DNA of 64,000 nt, from the NCBI RefSeq assembly GCF_000813325.1, contig NZ_BBQE01000015.1. One strand, 5' to 3'. Each line of letters opens with the position of its first letter. Positions within the stretch are counted from its first letter, which is position 1. This DNA comes from Sulfurospirillum cavolei. GTDB taxonomy: Bacteria > Campylobacterota > Campylobacteria > Campylobacterales > Sulfurospirillaceae. Made by a program: the position numbers and the translations under genes. Below, piece by piece: positions 25,770-34,011 of the stretch. The notes beneath the pieces were generated by a model, which saw only the letters and a list, made by a program, of their open reading frames with translations, made no database searches and was not told the DNA's origin.

Positions 25770-26333
25770 ATGGCAAAGTACGCAATGATCTTAAACTATA
25801 AAAACTGCATCAACTGTAAGGCGTGCGAAGTCGCCTGTAAAGAAGAAAACGGAATCGAACTGGGAGCTAAAGCGCATCGCATTTGGGTCGGTACGTATGA
25901 GATCGAAGGAAAATACCCGTTTTTGAGCATTCCATCCAGCACGTTTTACCCAAGCCAATGCCAACATTGCGCCAATGCGCCGTGTGAAGAGGTTTGCCCG
26001 ACGCATGCAACCTACTACGACAAAAACGGCGTCGTTCAAATCGACGCGCAAAAGTGTATTTTGTGTAGTTACTGTATGGTCGCATGTCCGTATGACGCAC
26101 GCTACGTCGATACGCGCACGATGAGCGTCGATAAGTGCAATTTTTGCAGCGACACGCGTTTGGCGCGAGGACTCAAAACCACGGCATGCCAAGCGACCTG
26201 CCCGACCAAAGTACGCATCTTCGGCGATATGGAAGATCCCAACAGCGAAGTTTCGCACATTCTTCGCACCAAAGAGCACTTTACGCTTAAAGCCGGTATC
26301 GGTACGGAACCGAGACTCTTTTACATCAAATAA
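25770..26333 (+). CDS. psrB: Four-cluster ferredoxin subunit of polysulfide/thiosulfate reductase
   Basis: A 187-aa periplasmic electron-transfer subunit of the DMSO-reductase family. Sixteen cysteines are arranged for four [4Fe-4S] clusters: Cys 13/16/19/23, 64/67/72/76, 96/99/102/106 and 123/126/140/144. It has no leader of its own, so it is exported with PsrA through Tat. It carries electrons from the membrane subunit to the molybdenum site. It starts 2 bp after psrA and is followed by psrC after 9 bp. Confidence 0.94.
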   Translation: MAKYAMILNYKNCINCKACEVACKEENGIELGAKAHRIWVGTYEIEGKYPFLSIPSSTFYPSQCQHCANAPCEEVCPTHATYYDKNGVVQIDAQKCILCSYCMVACPYDARYVDTRTMSVDKCNFCSDTRLARGLKTTACQATCPTKVRIFGDMEDPNSEVSHILRTKEHFTLKAGIGTEPRLFYIK

Positions 26334-26342
26334 GGAACACGC

Positions 26343-27557
26343 ATGTTAGATCATTTGATTCCGCATAAAACCATTACGTTACGATCCGTTTTCGATTTTG
26401 AGAGAACTCCGTTTAATCTCTTTATGGCACTGACGACCCTGCTTCTTTTGGCGGCGTTTGCGGGAGGATTCGTGCACTATCTGATGCACGGACACCATGC
26501 TTACGGCGTTACGCGAGAGCATCCTTGGGGATTGCTGATCGCAATGTATATCTTTTTCGTCGTTTCGTCGACGGGACTTTGCATCATCTCCTCGTTAGGG
26601 CACGTTTTTCATATTAAAAGCTTTGAATTTATCGGTAAACGCGCCATTTTCGGTGCGATCATCACGATTGTTTCGGGCTTTGCGGTGATCGGCTTAGAGA
26701 TCGGCCATCCCGTGCGTATGGTCATCTACAATACCCTCTCGCCCGGTTTTTCTTCCGCAATTTGGGGCATGGGCGTCTTGTACTCCGTGTATCTCTTTTT
26801 GATTATTTTAGAGTTTATCTTTCTTTCGCGCGACGATCACAAATGGTCGCGTATTTTCGGTCTTGGAGGCTTGTTGGTCGGCATTGCGGCACACTCCAAC
26901 TTGGGGGCCGTCTTTGGCTTTTTGATCGGGAGGCCTATGGCAAACGGCGTTTTTTATCCCGTCTATTTTATTTTATCGGCGATGATTACGGGGTGTTATC
27001 TTCTGTTTCTCATGTACGGATACAAATATAAAATGGTTTTTAACGATGAGATGCAAAAGTTTTTAATGCACTTGGGGCGGCTTTTGGGATTGCTCATCGC
27101 GATTCTCGTCTTTTTTGAATTTTGGCGTTTTTTAACGGCGATTTACGGTAACTTTCCCGAGCGTGCCGAAACGGCGTTGCACATCTTAGGCTCGTTTAAC
27201 TTCTGGGTCGGCGAAGTGCTTTTGGGTATGGCGATTCCTTTCGTCATCATTTTATACAGCAAAGCTAAAGCACTTAAAGCGATGATCTATGCATCCGTTT
27301 CGGGCATGATAGGCATCTTTTTTATGCGCTACGATCTTGTACACGACACGCTTGTCTATCCGATGCAAACGATGAAAATCAAAGAGTATCAACTTGCACC
27401 TTCATGGGTAGAGTATATGCCGACGATCACGGAGTGGGCGGTTGCGTTTGGAGGAATCGGCATCTGTTTAGCGTTGTATTACGTCGGCGAGAATTTCTTC
27501 TTTCTAGACCCCAATCAAGACGACGCGTATTTTCAAAACTATAGCGAAGAAGCTTAA
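26343..27557 (+). CDS. psrC: NrfD/PsrC-type membrane quinol dehydrogenase subunit
   Basis: A 404-aa integral membrane subunit of the NrfD family. It oxidises menaquinol and delivers electrons to PsrB. About eight or nine TM helices are visible. The first-loop signature REHPWGLLIAMYIFFVVSS is typical of the family, followed by FVIGLEIGHP-like and IWGMGVLYSVYL elements. Last gene of the operon. No TorD-like maturation chaperone or sulfide dehydrogenase gene is in the cluster. Confidence 0.92.
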   Translation: MLDHLIPHKTITLRSVFDFERTPFNLFMALTTLLLLAAFAGGFVHYLMHGHHAYGVTREHPWGLLIAMYIFFVVSSTGLCIISSLGHVFHIKSFEFIGKRAIFGAIITIVSGFAVIGLEIGHPVRMVIYNTLSPGFSSAIWGMGVLYSVYLFLIILEFIFLSRDDHKWSRIFGLGGLLVGIAAHSNLGAVFGFLIGRPMANGVFYPVYFILSAMITGCYLLFLMYGYKYKMVFNDEMQKFLMHLGRLLGLLIAILVFFEFWRFLTAIYGNFPERAETALHILGSFNFWVGEVLLGMAIPFVIILYSKAKALKAMIYASVSGMIGIFFMRYDLVHDTLVYPMQTMKIKEYQLAPSWVEYMPTITEWAVAFGGIGICLALYYVGENFFFLDPNQDDAYFQNYSEEA

Positions 27558-27773
27558 GCACGCGTGAGAGCGCAATCGTAAAATCGTGTGCGTTTAGCGT
27601 TTGACATGTCAAGCGTTTAAGGTCGTTTTTGCCTTAGACACTTGACATTAACACTTCCTTTTTAGGTACATTTCAGAAAGGTTACATATTTAAGTTAGTT
27701 TTATTTTTCTTCTAGTCTATTATGCTAAAATCATACGTACCTAATAAACTTTTTCATCACGCAGCAGGAACAT
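27558..27773 (+). promoter_or_regulatory. Control region of the first PhnD/diguanylate cyclase operon, with two GTACCTAA elements
   Basis: After psrC comes a palindrome around TTTGACATGTCAAGCG (27602-27612), possibly part of a terminator. TTAGGTAC at 27662-27669 and GTACCTAA at 27737-27744 are inverse copies of one octamer. The second follows a TAAAAT -10 box (27726-27731), so it lies near the start of transcription. The same octamer occurs twice before the second PhnD/GGDEF operon (35342 and 35382) and, by eye, nowhere else in the window. Confidence 0.55.
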
Positions 27774-28634
27774 ATGCTTTTTAAATGCATTTTTATCGGT
27801 CTTCTTTTTTGCACTTCTTTACACGCCAAAGAGTATATTTTTGCGACCTATCCCTCGAACAACCCCGAAAAAATTATGCATGCCTTTGCTCCTTTGATGG
27901 AGTATTTGAGTGCGAATACAAACGATACCTTCAAGCTTGTCGTGACCAAAGATTACGATGAACTCTTTTCACGCATCGAAGAAAAAAGTGTTGATTTTGC
28001 GTGGGTCAACACCAAAAGCTTTGTGCTTTTAAAAGAAAAAACTCCCTCACTACGCTACCTTGTAACGTACTTGGAACACTCCAAAAACGGGCAGATTACG
28101 CCCTATTATCAATCCTTTATCGTCACCCTGAAAAGTTTACATGTAAACGCACTCGAAGAGGCAAAAGGGAAGCATTTTGCCTTTACCGACAAAGACTCGA
28201 CCTCAGGCTATGCGTACCCGATGCTGATGTTAGAAGAGCGCCACATCAACCCCTACACCTTTTTTCAAAAAGTCTTTTTTCTCAAAAAACATGACAAAGT
28301 GGTCGAAGCACTCGTCAACCGCTCCATCGACGTGGGAGCAATGTCTGACGGTACATACTACAATGCGCTGGCAAAGTACGGCGATCAATTCACTATCCTA
28401 GCCGCCTCAGAGCCGATCCCGCTGGATGCCATCGTCGCATCAGCCAATGTCTCGCAAGATGAGAGCAAACGCATCGCAATCTTGTTGGAGCAAATTCCCA
28501 TCGACTCTGCAATCAACAAAGCCTTTGAAGCGTTTTTAGGCTGGGAAAGCGCGGGATTTGTCCGCAAAGATGAACGCTTTTACGAACCGTTTAAGCGCAT
28601 TTTAAAAGCACGCATCTATGAAACTGTACCATAA
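27774..28634 (+). CDS. PhnD-family periplasmic substrate-binding protein
   Basis: A 286-aa secreted protein: signal peptide 1-18, then the two-lobed PhnD fold. Family marks are the opening YIFATYPSNNPEKI, VDFAWVNTKSFVLL, and the ligand-loop FTDKDSTSGYAYPMLML, in which Ser-Thr-Ser-Gly binds the oxyanion in PhnD relatives. No permease or ATPase genes follow; instead the next gene, overlapping by 17 bp, is a membrane diguanylate cyclase. Related stand-alone PhnD proteins (AioX, ArrX) act as ligand-binding partners of sensor kinases, so a sensing role is inferred. The ligand may be phosphate-like, arsenic or sulfur oxyanions. Confidence 0.88.
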   Translation: MLFKCIFIGLLFCTSLHAKEYIFATYPSNNPEKIMHAFAPLMEYLSANTNDTFKLVVTKDYDELFSRIEEKSVDFAWVNTKSFVLLKEKTPSLRYLVTYLEHSKNGQITPYYQSFIVTLKSLHVNALEEAKGKHFAFTDKDSTSGYAYPMLMLEERHINPYTFFQKVFFLKKHDKVVEALVNRSIDVGAMSDGTYYNALAKYGDQFTILAASEPIPLDAIVASANVSQDESKRIAILLEQIPIDSAINKAFEAFLGWESAGFVRKDERFYEPFKRILKARIYETVP

Positions 28635-30090
28635 AATCCTCTTTCTCACCCTCGTTCAGCTAGGCGCTATCTTTAGTTTCGGAATTTATCAAATCCAGTC
28701 TCTTTACGTGACGCAAAAAACGGCGTTTGACCAAAAAAACCTGATCCAATCGGAGATGATTCAAAAACGTTTTGAAGAAAAGTTGGATCAGCTTCAAAAA
28801 ACGGCACAAATTCTCATCAACTCGCAAGAGGTCATCACAGGCATCATCAGTAACGACACCGACATGCTCTACAACTGGAGCAAACTCTTCCTCTCATCTT
28901 CGGCACATAAAATCCATTTCATTGATCTGGATGGAACGATCATCAGCCGAGGCGAGTCCGAGTTTCGGTTTGGAGACGATGCTTCCAAACGTTTTTACGT
29001 ACAACAGGCACTTAAGAACGACACTTTTTTAGGTATCGACACCGTTGACGACAAAGAGTGTCTCATCTTCGCCAAACGCATTAAACAATACGGCGAAAGA
29101 CCCATCGGTTTGATCAGCGTTGCGCTCATCATCGATGATGATTTGCTCTCTTCCTTGGTGCAAGGCACAACGATGAACATCGCCTACCACTCCGAAAACC
29201 AAACGCTCTCTGCGATCAAACATGAAACGCTGAGCAATGCATCGTCCTTACATGTCATGCTTCAAGCAGGCAGTATCAAAGAGGCAAGCTTTACCATTGG
29301 GCTGGCATCCGAAGATGAACTTCAAGCCCTGAAAGAAGCGCGTACCAATTTTTTCGTGAGCATTGGCATAGCGTTGATTTTATTTGTATTGGCGCTGCAT
29401 TTTACCCTCTTAAAACACCTCAAAGAGTACAAATCACTCTCTCAAGTGCTGATCGATTTTTACGAAGACCGCTTGGACATCAAAGAAGTCGGCACGACGA
29501 TCAAACATACCACCAAAGAGCGCTCGACGCCTGAAGTGAAAAAAATCGCCGAAGCCCTTTTCAATATGAGCCAAAAAGTCGCCGAAACACAAGATGCGCT
29601 GGAACATCTAAGCTCCACCGACCAGCTTACTTCTCTTTGGAACCGACGCAAACTCGAAGAGTGTCTGGAGCAGAAGATTAAAGAGAGTGAGCGAGGAAGC
29701 TTTTTCTCTGTGCTGATGATCGACATAGACCGTTTTAAAACGATCAACGACACGTGCGGGCACGAGGTGGGCGATCATGTTTTAGAAGTGACGGCGCAGC
29801 TGATGCGCCAAAGCGTTCGCGCCAGCGATATATTAGGACGATGGGGCGGTGAAGAGTTTTTACTGATACTCCCGCAAACCGATACCCAAGGGGCTTGCGT
29901 GATCGCCGAGCAAATGCGTACCAACGTCAAACACCATACGTTTGATCATTATGCCAACACCGTCACGATGAGCTTGGGTGTTGCGACGTACCGCTCGGGC
30001 GACACACCCAATGCGATCTTAAAACGTGCGGATACCGCGCTGTACCGCGCTAAAAATAACGGAAGGGATAGGGTTGAACATGAAGATTAA
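28618..30090 (+). CDS. Membrane diguanylate cyclase with periplasmic sensor
   Basis: A 490-aa protein. TM1 is at about 5-25. A periplasmic Cache-like sensor spans about 30-240 (contains IHFIDLDGTIISRGES and FYVQQALKNDTFLGID), TM2 lies at about 244-264, a linker follows, then a GGDEF domain at about 330-490. The active loop is GRWGGEEFLLIL with an upstream RASD that fits the inhibitory I-site, so it should make c-di-GMP and be product-regulated. Its gene is sandwiched by and overlaps two PhnD-like genes, which points to binding-protein input through the sensor. No EAL domain. Confidence 0.92.
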   Translation: MKLYHKILFLTLVQLGAIFSFGIYQIQSLYVTQKTAFDQKNLIQSEMIQKRFEEKLDQLQKTAQILINSQEVITGIISNDTDMLYNWSKLFLSSSAHKIHFIDLDGTIISRGESEFRFGDDASKRFYVQQALKNDTFLGIDTVDDKECLIFAKRIKQYGERPIGLISVALIIDDDLLSSLVQGTTMNIAYHSENQTLSAIKHETLSNASSLHVMLQAGSIKEASFTIGLASEDELQALKEARTNFFVSIGIALILFVLALHFTLLKHLKEYKSLSQVLIDFYEDRLDIKEVGTTIKHTTKERSTPEVKKIAEALFNMSQKVAETQDALEHLSSTDQLTSLWNRRKLEECLEQKIKESERGSFFSVLMIDIDRFKTINDTCGHEVGDHVLEVTAQLMRQSVRASDILGRWGGEEFLLILPQTDTQGACVIAEQMRTNVKHHTFDHYANTVTMSLGVATYRSGDTPNAILKRADTALYRAKNNGRDRVEHED

Positions 30091-30895
30091 AAAACTCCTC
30101 GGCATCGTGCTGTTGTGCTGTACCTGCTTGTGCGCTAAAGACCAACTCGTCTTAGGCGTTAACCCTTACAAAACGACGCCCGAACTTCAAGCCATTCATG
30201 CCGAATTGATCGCGTACCTTGAAAAAGCACTCGATAAAGAGATCGTTTTGGTCGTTTCCAAAGACTACAACCAGCTTATCACGCTGATTGAGCAAGGCAG
30301 TGTGGACATGGCGTCTATTTCACCCAAACTGTTTGCGATGTTGCGCCAAAAAGAGATCAAAGCCGATTATCTAGCAACCATTCAGTTTGCGGACACCCAA
30401 ACGCTCAAACGCAGCACCTACCGTAGCTTGATCCTCACGCCAAAAGAGAGTAGCGTTAAAACACTTGCCGATCTTAAGGGAAAAAGCTTCGGCTTTACCG
30501 ACGTTGACTCCACTTCGGGCTATCTTTACCCGCGTTTTACGATGCGCCAAAACGGCATTGACCCGAGTAAAGAGCTTGGGAAAATCTACATGTTGAAAAA
30601 ACACTCCAAGATCATCGATGCCCTTTTGGAAAAGTCGATTGACGCGGGAGCGGTGTATGATGGTATTTACCGTGCGCTGCCCGAAGAGACGCAACGTAAG
30701 ATTCGTATTTTAAGCACGTCCGAAGAGATCCCCTACGATGCGATGATCGCCTCGGAGCATCTAGACCCAGCCCTTGTAGCGAAGATCAAAACACTTCTTT
30801 TAGCGTTTCACTCTTCCACCAACACGCAAAGCAGTATCGCAGGATTTGAAGAAAAGCCGCTGTTTTTGTACGACCGTTTACTGCATTTGGAGTAA
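30080..30895 (+). CDS. PhnD-family periplasmic substrate-binding protein (second in operon)
   Basis: A 271-aa protein with a Cys-rich signal peptide (about 1-18). The PhnD fold is marked by LVLGVNPYKTTPELQ, VDMASISPKLFAML and FTDVDSTSGYLYPRF. It shares the Ser-Thr-Ser-Gly ligand loop with the first gene of the operon but is otherwise clearly diverged, suggesting a related but distinct ligand or a tandem duplication. The start at 30080 overlaps the end of the cyclase gene by 11 bp; the longer frame from 30026 would place the signal peptide internally. No transporter genes follow. Confidence 0.88.
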   Translation: MKIKKLLGIVLLCCTCLCAKDQLVLGVNPYKTTPELQAIHAELIAYLEKALDKEIVLVVSKDYNQLITLIEQGSVDMASISPKLFAMLRQKEIKADYLATIQFADTQTLKRSTYRSLILTPKESSVKTLADLKGKSFGFTDVDSTSGYLYPRFTMRQNGIDPSKELGKIYMLKKHSKIIDALLEKSIDAGAVYDGIYRALPEETQRKIRILSTSEEIPYDAMIASEHLDPALVAKIKTLLLAFHSSTNTQSSIAGFEEKPLFLYDRLLHLE

Positions 30896-30912
30896 AACGC
30901 TTTTACATGTAA

Positions 30913-31110
30913 TTAGAGAACGATCTCTTTCACCCGCCCGACTTCGCCGCTTTCAAGCCGCACTTTGATGCCGTGCGGGTGGTTGGCGGAGTTAGTGAGG
31001 ATGTCTTTGACCACGCCCTCCGTCAGCTTACCGCTTCGCTGATCTTCTTTGAGCACGATCTGTACGCGTACGCCTTTTTTGATGTTACTGCGTTGTTGTC
31101 CTTCATTCAT
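30913..31110 (-). CDS. ywbE: YwbE family protein
   Basis: A 65-aa basic protein matching the YwbE/DUF2196 family: QQRSNIKKGVRVQIVLKEDQ, TEGVVKDILTNSANHPHGIK and VRLESGEVGRVKEI. It looks like a small beta-barrel of the KOW/Tudor kind. The function is unknown in the family as far as I know. Monocistronic, next to the recQ 3' hairpin. Confidence 0.9.
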   Translation of the reverse strand: MNEGQQRSNIKKGVRVQIVLKEDQRSGKLTEGVVKDILTNSANHPHGIKVRLESGEVGRVKEIVL

Positions 31111-31133
31111 CGTTTATCCTTTACATGTAAGCA

Positions 31134-31247
31134 ATAGATTTTTTGCATAATCCGCAAGAGAGACTTTGTTCCGATGGGTCAAAGCTTTAGCTTTGGGGTA
31201 CCCATCGTGAACAACCGTCTCGAAATAGGGTTATGTAAAAAATCTAT
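31134..31247. repeat. 114-bp imperfect inverted repeat (giant hairpin) at the recQ 3' end
   Basis: The two arms match outward to inward: ATAGATTTTTTGCATAA (31134-31150) against the inverse of TTATGTAAAAAATCTAT (31231-31247), then a loose GAGACTTTGTTC segment, then CGATGGGT (31172-31179) / ACCCATCG (31200-31207), and a central CAAAGCT-tt-AGCTTTG (31180-31195). The right arm contains the recQ stop codon (31244-31246). It fills the gap between ywbE and recQ. It could be a terminator structure, a small structured RNA or a MITE-like insertion. Confidence 0.7.
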
Positions 31248-33037
31248 GAAACCAACGTCGCACAACGCTCTAAAAAAGCCTCACCGTAACGCTCAAACTT
31301 GACTTCGCCCACACCGCTGATCTGGAGCATCGCTTCTTTATCCAAAGGCAATTTCTCCGCCATCTCTTTAAGCGTCTTATCGCTGAAGATGACGTATGGC
31401 GGTAAACTGTTCTCTTTGGCGATCTCCAAGCGTAGCGCGCGCAACTGCTCGAAAACGGAAAATTCAAACGCACCGCTGAGTGTTTTTTCGGCTTTTTTAG
31501 ACGCCCTCTTTTTCTCTTCCAAACGTTTGGCGTGAATGCTTACATGTAAACGCTCTTTCAGGATTTTTGCACCGTACTCGCTGAGGCTCACCACGCGGTA
31601 TTCGCCCACATTGAGGGCTTCAAGTTCCAGCAACCGTTCGGCGATGCTCAACCACTGCGCCCTGCTTCGCTCCTTGCCGATACCGAAAACCGACAAATCC
31701 TGATGCGCGTTTTGTACAATTTTTTCACTGGCGGAACCTTGTAAAACATCGACCACGTACGCAAGCCCAAAACGCTGACCCGTGCGGTACACCGTCGATA
31801 AAAACTTCAACGCCTCTTGCGAAATGTCCACGCTTTGGCGTTCTCCCTCGACACAGTTATCGCACCGCGTTTGACATGTAAGAATCGCATCGTCAAAATA
31901 GCGCGCGATCTGCTGATGGCGACACACTTGCGAGGTCGCAAATTTGGCGATGGCGTCTAGTTTTTCGTACGCTACTTTTTGGTACTCTGAAGCGGGTTGT
32001 TCGCCGATGCGACGCTTGTGCTCTACGATGTCAGAAGCTGAGAAAAGAAGCAGGGTCGAAGAAGCAAGTCCATCACGCCCCGCACGCCCGATCTCTTGGT
32101 AGTAATTTTCGATGGTTTTTGGCAAAGACATGTGCGCCACAAAGCGGATATTGCTCTTATCGATCCCCATGCCAAACGCCACGGTTGCCACCACCACGTC
32201 GATCTCATCGCTTAGAAACGCTTTATAGGTCGCATTTTTTGCTTCACTTGAAAGTCCCGCATGGTACGGCTTGGCAGAAATGCCGCGGGTGTTTAAAAAC
32301 GAAGCGAGACTTTCGGTCTCTTTGCGGCTTAGCGTATAGACGATGCCGCTTTCATGCGCAAATGCTTTTAAAAAATCAAGCAGTTGCTCTCGCCCGTTGC
32401 CGTTTCGATAAATTGCGCTGATGTGCAGATTGTCCCGCTCGACTTTGGCGCGAATAAGCAGAGGATTGACCAGTCCCAACTGATGCACGATGTCTTGCTC
32501 AACGATCTTCGTCGCCGTCGCCGTAAAAGCGGCAATGGGTGTGTTTGGAAAGTAGTGTTTGAGGCGAAAAAGTTGTCGATAATCTTCCCTAAATTCATGC
32601 CCCCATTCGCTCACACAGTGCGCTTCGTCGATGACAAAAAAGTTGATGGAAAGCGTTTGCAAAAAGTGCAAAAACGACTCGCCTTTTAAGCGCTCGGGTG
32701 CCACATACAAGAGTTTCAGCTCACCCTTGCGACACGCGTGCATGCTTTCATGGATTTCATCGGCTGATTGCATCGACGAGATCATCGCCGCTTTAATGCC
32801 AAAGGCGGAGAGTGCCGTGATCTGGTCGTGCATCAAGGCTAAAAGCGGCGAAACCACCACACTAAGCCCTTCCATCACCAAGGAAGGAAGCTGATAACAG
32901 AGTGATTTACCGGCACCCGTGGGGACGATCATCATCACATCGTGCCCCGCTAAAATCGCATCGACCGTCGCTTCTTGGTTGGCACGAAAACACTTATGCC
33001 CAAAGACGCTTTGAAGTATTCGGTATTTTTTCTCCAC
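31244..33037 (-). CDS. recQ: ATP-dependent DNA helicase RecQ
   Basis: A 597-aa 3'-5' DNA helicase for recombination and fork repair. Walker A is PTGAGKS (residues 39-45), the DEAH box is in VIDEAHCVSEWGHEFR, and motif VI is QEIGRAGRDG. The RecQ-Ct zinc site uses Cys in VCRHQQIARYFDD and CQTRCDNC. The C-terminal HRDC domain (LRLEIAKENSLPPYVIFSDK) is complete. The stop codon lies inside the large inverted repeat. It follows the thioesterase gene with no gap, the last gene of a four-gene run on the minus strand. Confidence 0.96.
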   Translation of the reverse strand: MEKKYRILQSVFGHKCFRANQEATVDAILAGHDVMMIVPTGAGKSLCYQLPSLVMEGLSVVVSPLLALMHDQITALSAFGIKAAMISSMQSADEIHESMHACRKGELKLLYVAPERLKGESFLHFLQTLSINFFVIDEAHCVSEWGHEFREDYRQLFRLKHYFPNTPIAAFTATATKIVEQDIVHQLGLVNPLLIRAKVERDNLHISAIYRNGNGREQLLDFLKAFAHESGIVYTLSRKETESLASFLNTRGISAKPYHAGLSSEAKNATYKAFLSDEIDVVVATVAFGMGIDKSNIRFVAHMSLPKTIENYYQEIGRAGRDGLASSTLLLFSASDIVEHKRRIGEQPASEYQKVAYEKLDAIAKFATSQVCRHQQIARYFDDAILTCQTRCDNCVEGERQSVDISQEALKFLSTVYRTGQRFGLAYVVDVLQGSASEKIVQNAHQDLSVFGIGKERSRAQWLSIAERLLELEALNVGEYRVVSLSEYGAKILKERLHVSIHAKRLEEKKRASKKAEKTLSGAFEFSVFEQLRALRLEIAKENSLPPYVIFSDKTLKEMAEKLPLDKEAMLQISGVGEVKFERYGEAFLERCATLVS

Positions 33038-33541
33038 CTAAACGTCTATCTCGTCTCGTTCTTTTCCATCACTTGCGAACCACTCATCTTCGATAAAGTC
33101 GTTTTCAACGATCTGATTGACGTCGCGTTTCATATAACGCCCCGTCGCACTGACCGCAACCTCGCCGTCCGGTAAGATCAACTCTCCCGTGCCTTCAAAA
33201 ATGCGCCCTTTATCAAGCGTAATGCGCCCGACGACTTTGAGTTCGACATCCAAAGGAACGGGTTTTTTGTATTTGACGTTTAATTCGATCGTCATACCGA
33301 ATTTATCTTGTCCGTAGTGCGCCATAATCGCCCTGCCGATCGTTTCGTCCAAAATGGTCGCCGAGATGCCGCCGTGCAAGATACCGGGATAACTTTGAAG
33401 GTAGGTATGCGGCGTAAAATACGCCACGACCTCTTTGTTTTCCAATTCGTAAAACTTGGTTTTCAATCCGAAAGGGTTTTCAATCCCACAGACCAAACAG
33501 TTTTTTGAGATGTGCTGTTGACCCGTTACTTTAAACTTCAT
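33038..33541 (-). CDS. Hotdog-fold thioesterase (PaaI family)
   Basis: A 167-aa cytoplasmic enzyme predicted to hydrolyse acyl-CoA thioesters. The hotdog core is marked by YLQSYPGILHGGISATILDE (HGG catalytic motif and a following Asp/Glu) and FGMTIELNVKYKKPVPL. An N-terminal CxxC (NCLVCGIENPFGLK) is common in the subgroup. The C-terminal tail is acidic. Overlaps by 4 bp the upstream hypothetical gene and abuts recQ. Substrate unknown. Confidence 0.88.
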   Translation of the reverse strand: MKFKVTGQQHISKNCLVCGIENPFGLKTKFYELENKEVVAYFTPHTYLQSYPGILHGGISATILDETIGRAIMAHYGQDKFGMTIELNVKYKKPVPLDVELKVVGRITLDKGRIFEGTGELILPDGEVAVSATGRYMKRDVNQIVENDFIEDEWFASDGKERDEIDV

Positions 33542-34011
33542 TTCCCCGCTCCGTGCACCTTTTCAAGCTCTTTGCGCACTTTGGAGTAGAGTTTTAGATC
33601 AACGATTTTATAACTTTTGAGTAATCCATCCAGCAGTGCCGCATCCAGTTCGTTTTGATCGTCTTTGTTCTCGGGAACGATTTTATCTTTGACCGCACAG
33701 TTGTTGCAAAAATCGTAAAGATAGGTCAGATCGATCTGATAATCCAAACGGTGCGTCAACTCGTTTTTAAGCTTTCGCGTCTCGTTCATAATGACAAACT
33801 CTTGCTCGCTAATCGTCTTTAACGCCCGAAGTTCCTCCAGCAGTTTAAACTGCGTCATACTACGAGAGGTTCCGGGGATCAGCACTTCGGCGACAAACTC
33901 GTAGTACGCTTCTACCGCCAAGATCATCATATAAAGGTTTTTACCCAACGGGTTTTCCTCTTGCTCGATAAATGCTTTAAAATAGTGCAATTTGTGCATT
34001 TCAACCGTCAT
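33538..34011 (-). CDS. Hypothetical helical protein
   Basis: A 157-aa, mostly helical, soluble protein that I do not recognise. The segment ETRKLKNELTHRLDY has a basic-Asn-x3-His pattern (KNELTH) reminiscent of HEPN-type helical domains, whose usual motif is RNxxxH; here Lys replaces Arg, so any RNase role is doubtful. One Cys pair (FCNNC) lies near residue 112. It overlaps the start of the thioesterase gene and the end of the helicase gene by 4 bp each, so it is translated within the operon helicase - this gene - thioesterase - recQ. Confidence 0.7.
   Translation of the reverse strand: MTVEMHKLHYFKAFIEQEENPLGKNLYMMILAVEAYYEFVAEVLIPGTSRSMTQFKLLEELRALKTISEQEFVIMNETRKLKNELTHRLDYQIDLTYLYDFCNNCAVKDKIVPENKDDQNELDAALLDGLLKSYKIVDLKLYSKVRKELEKVHGAGK

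Noticed and set aside
27774..30895. Phosphonate/phosphite ABC transporter operon
   Set aside because: PhnD-like proteins usually serve an ABC transporter, but no permease or ATPase gene is present and the partner gene is a diguanylate cyclase.
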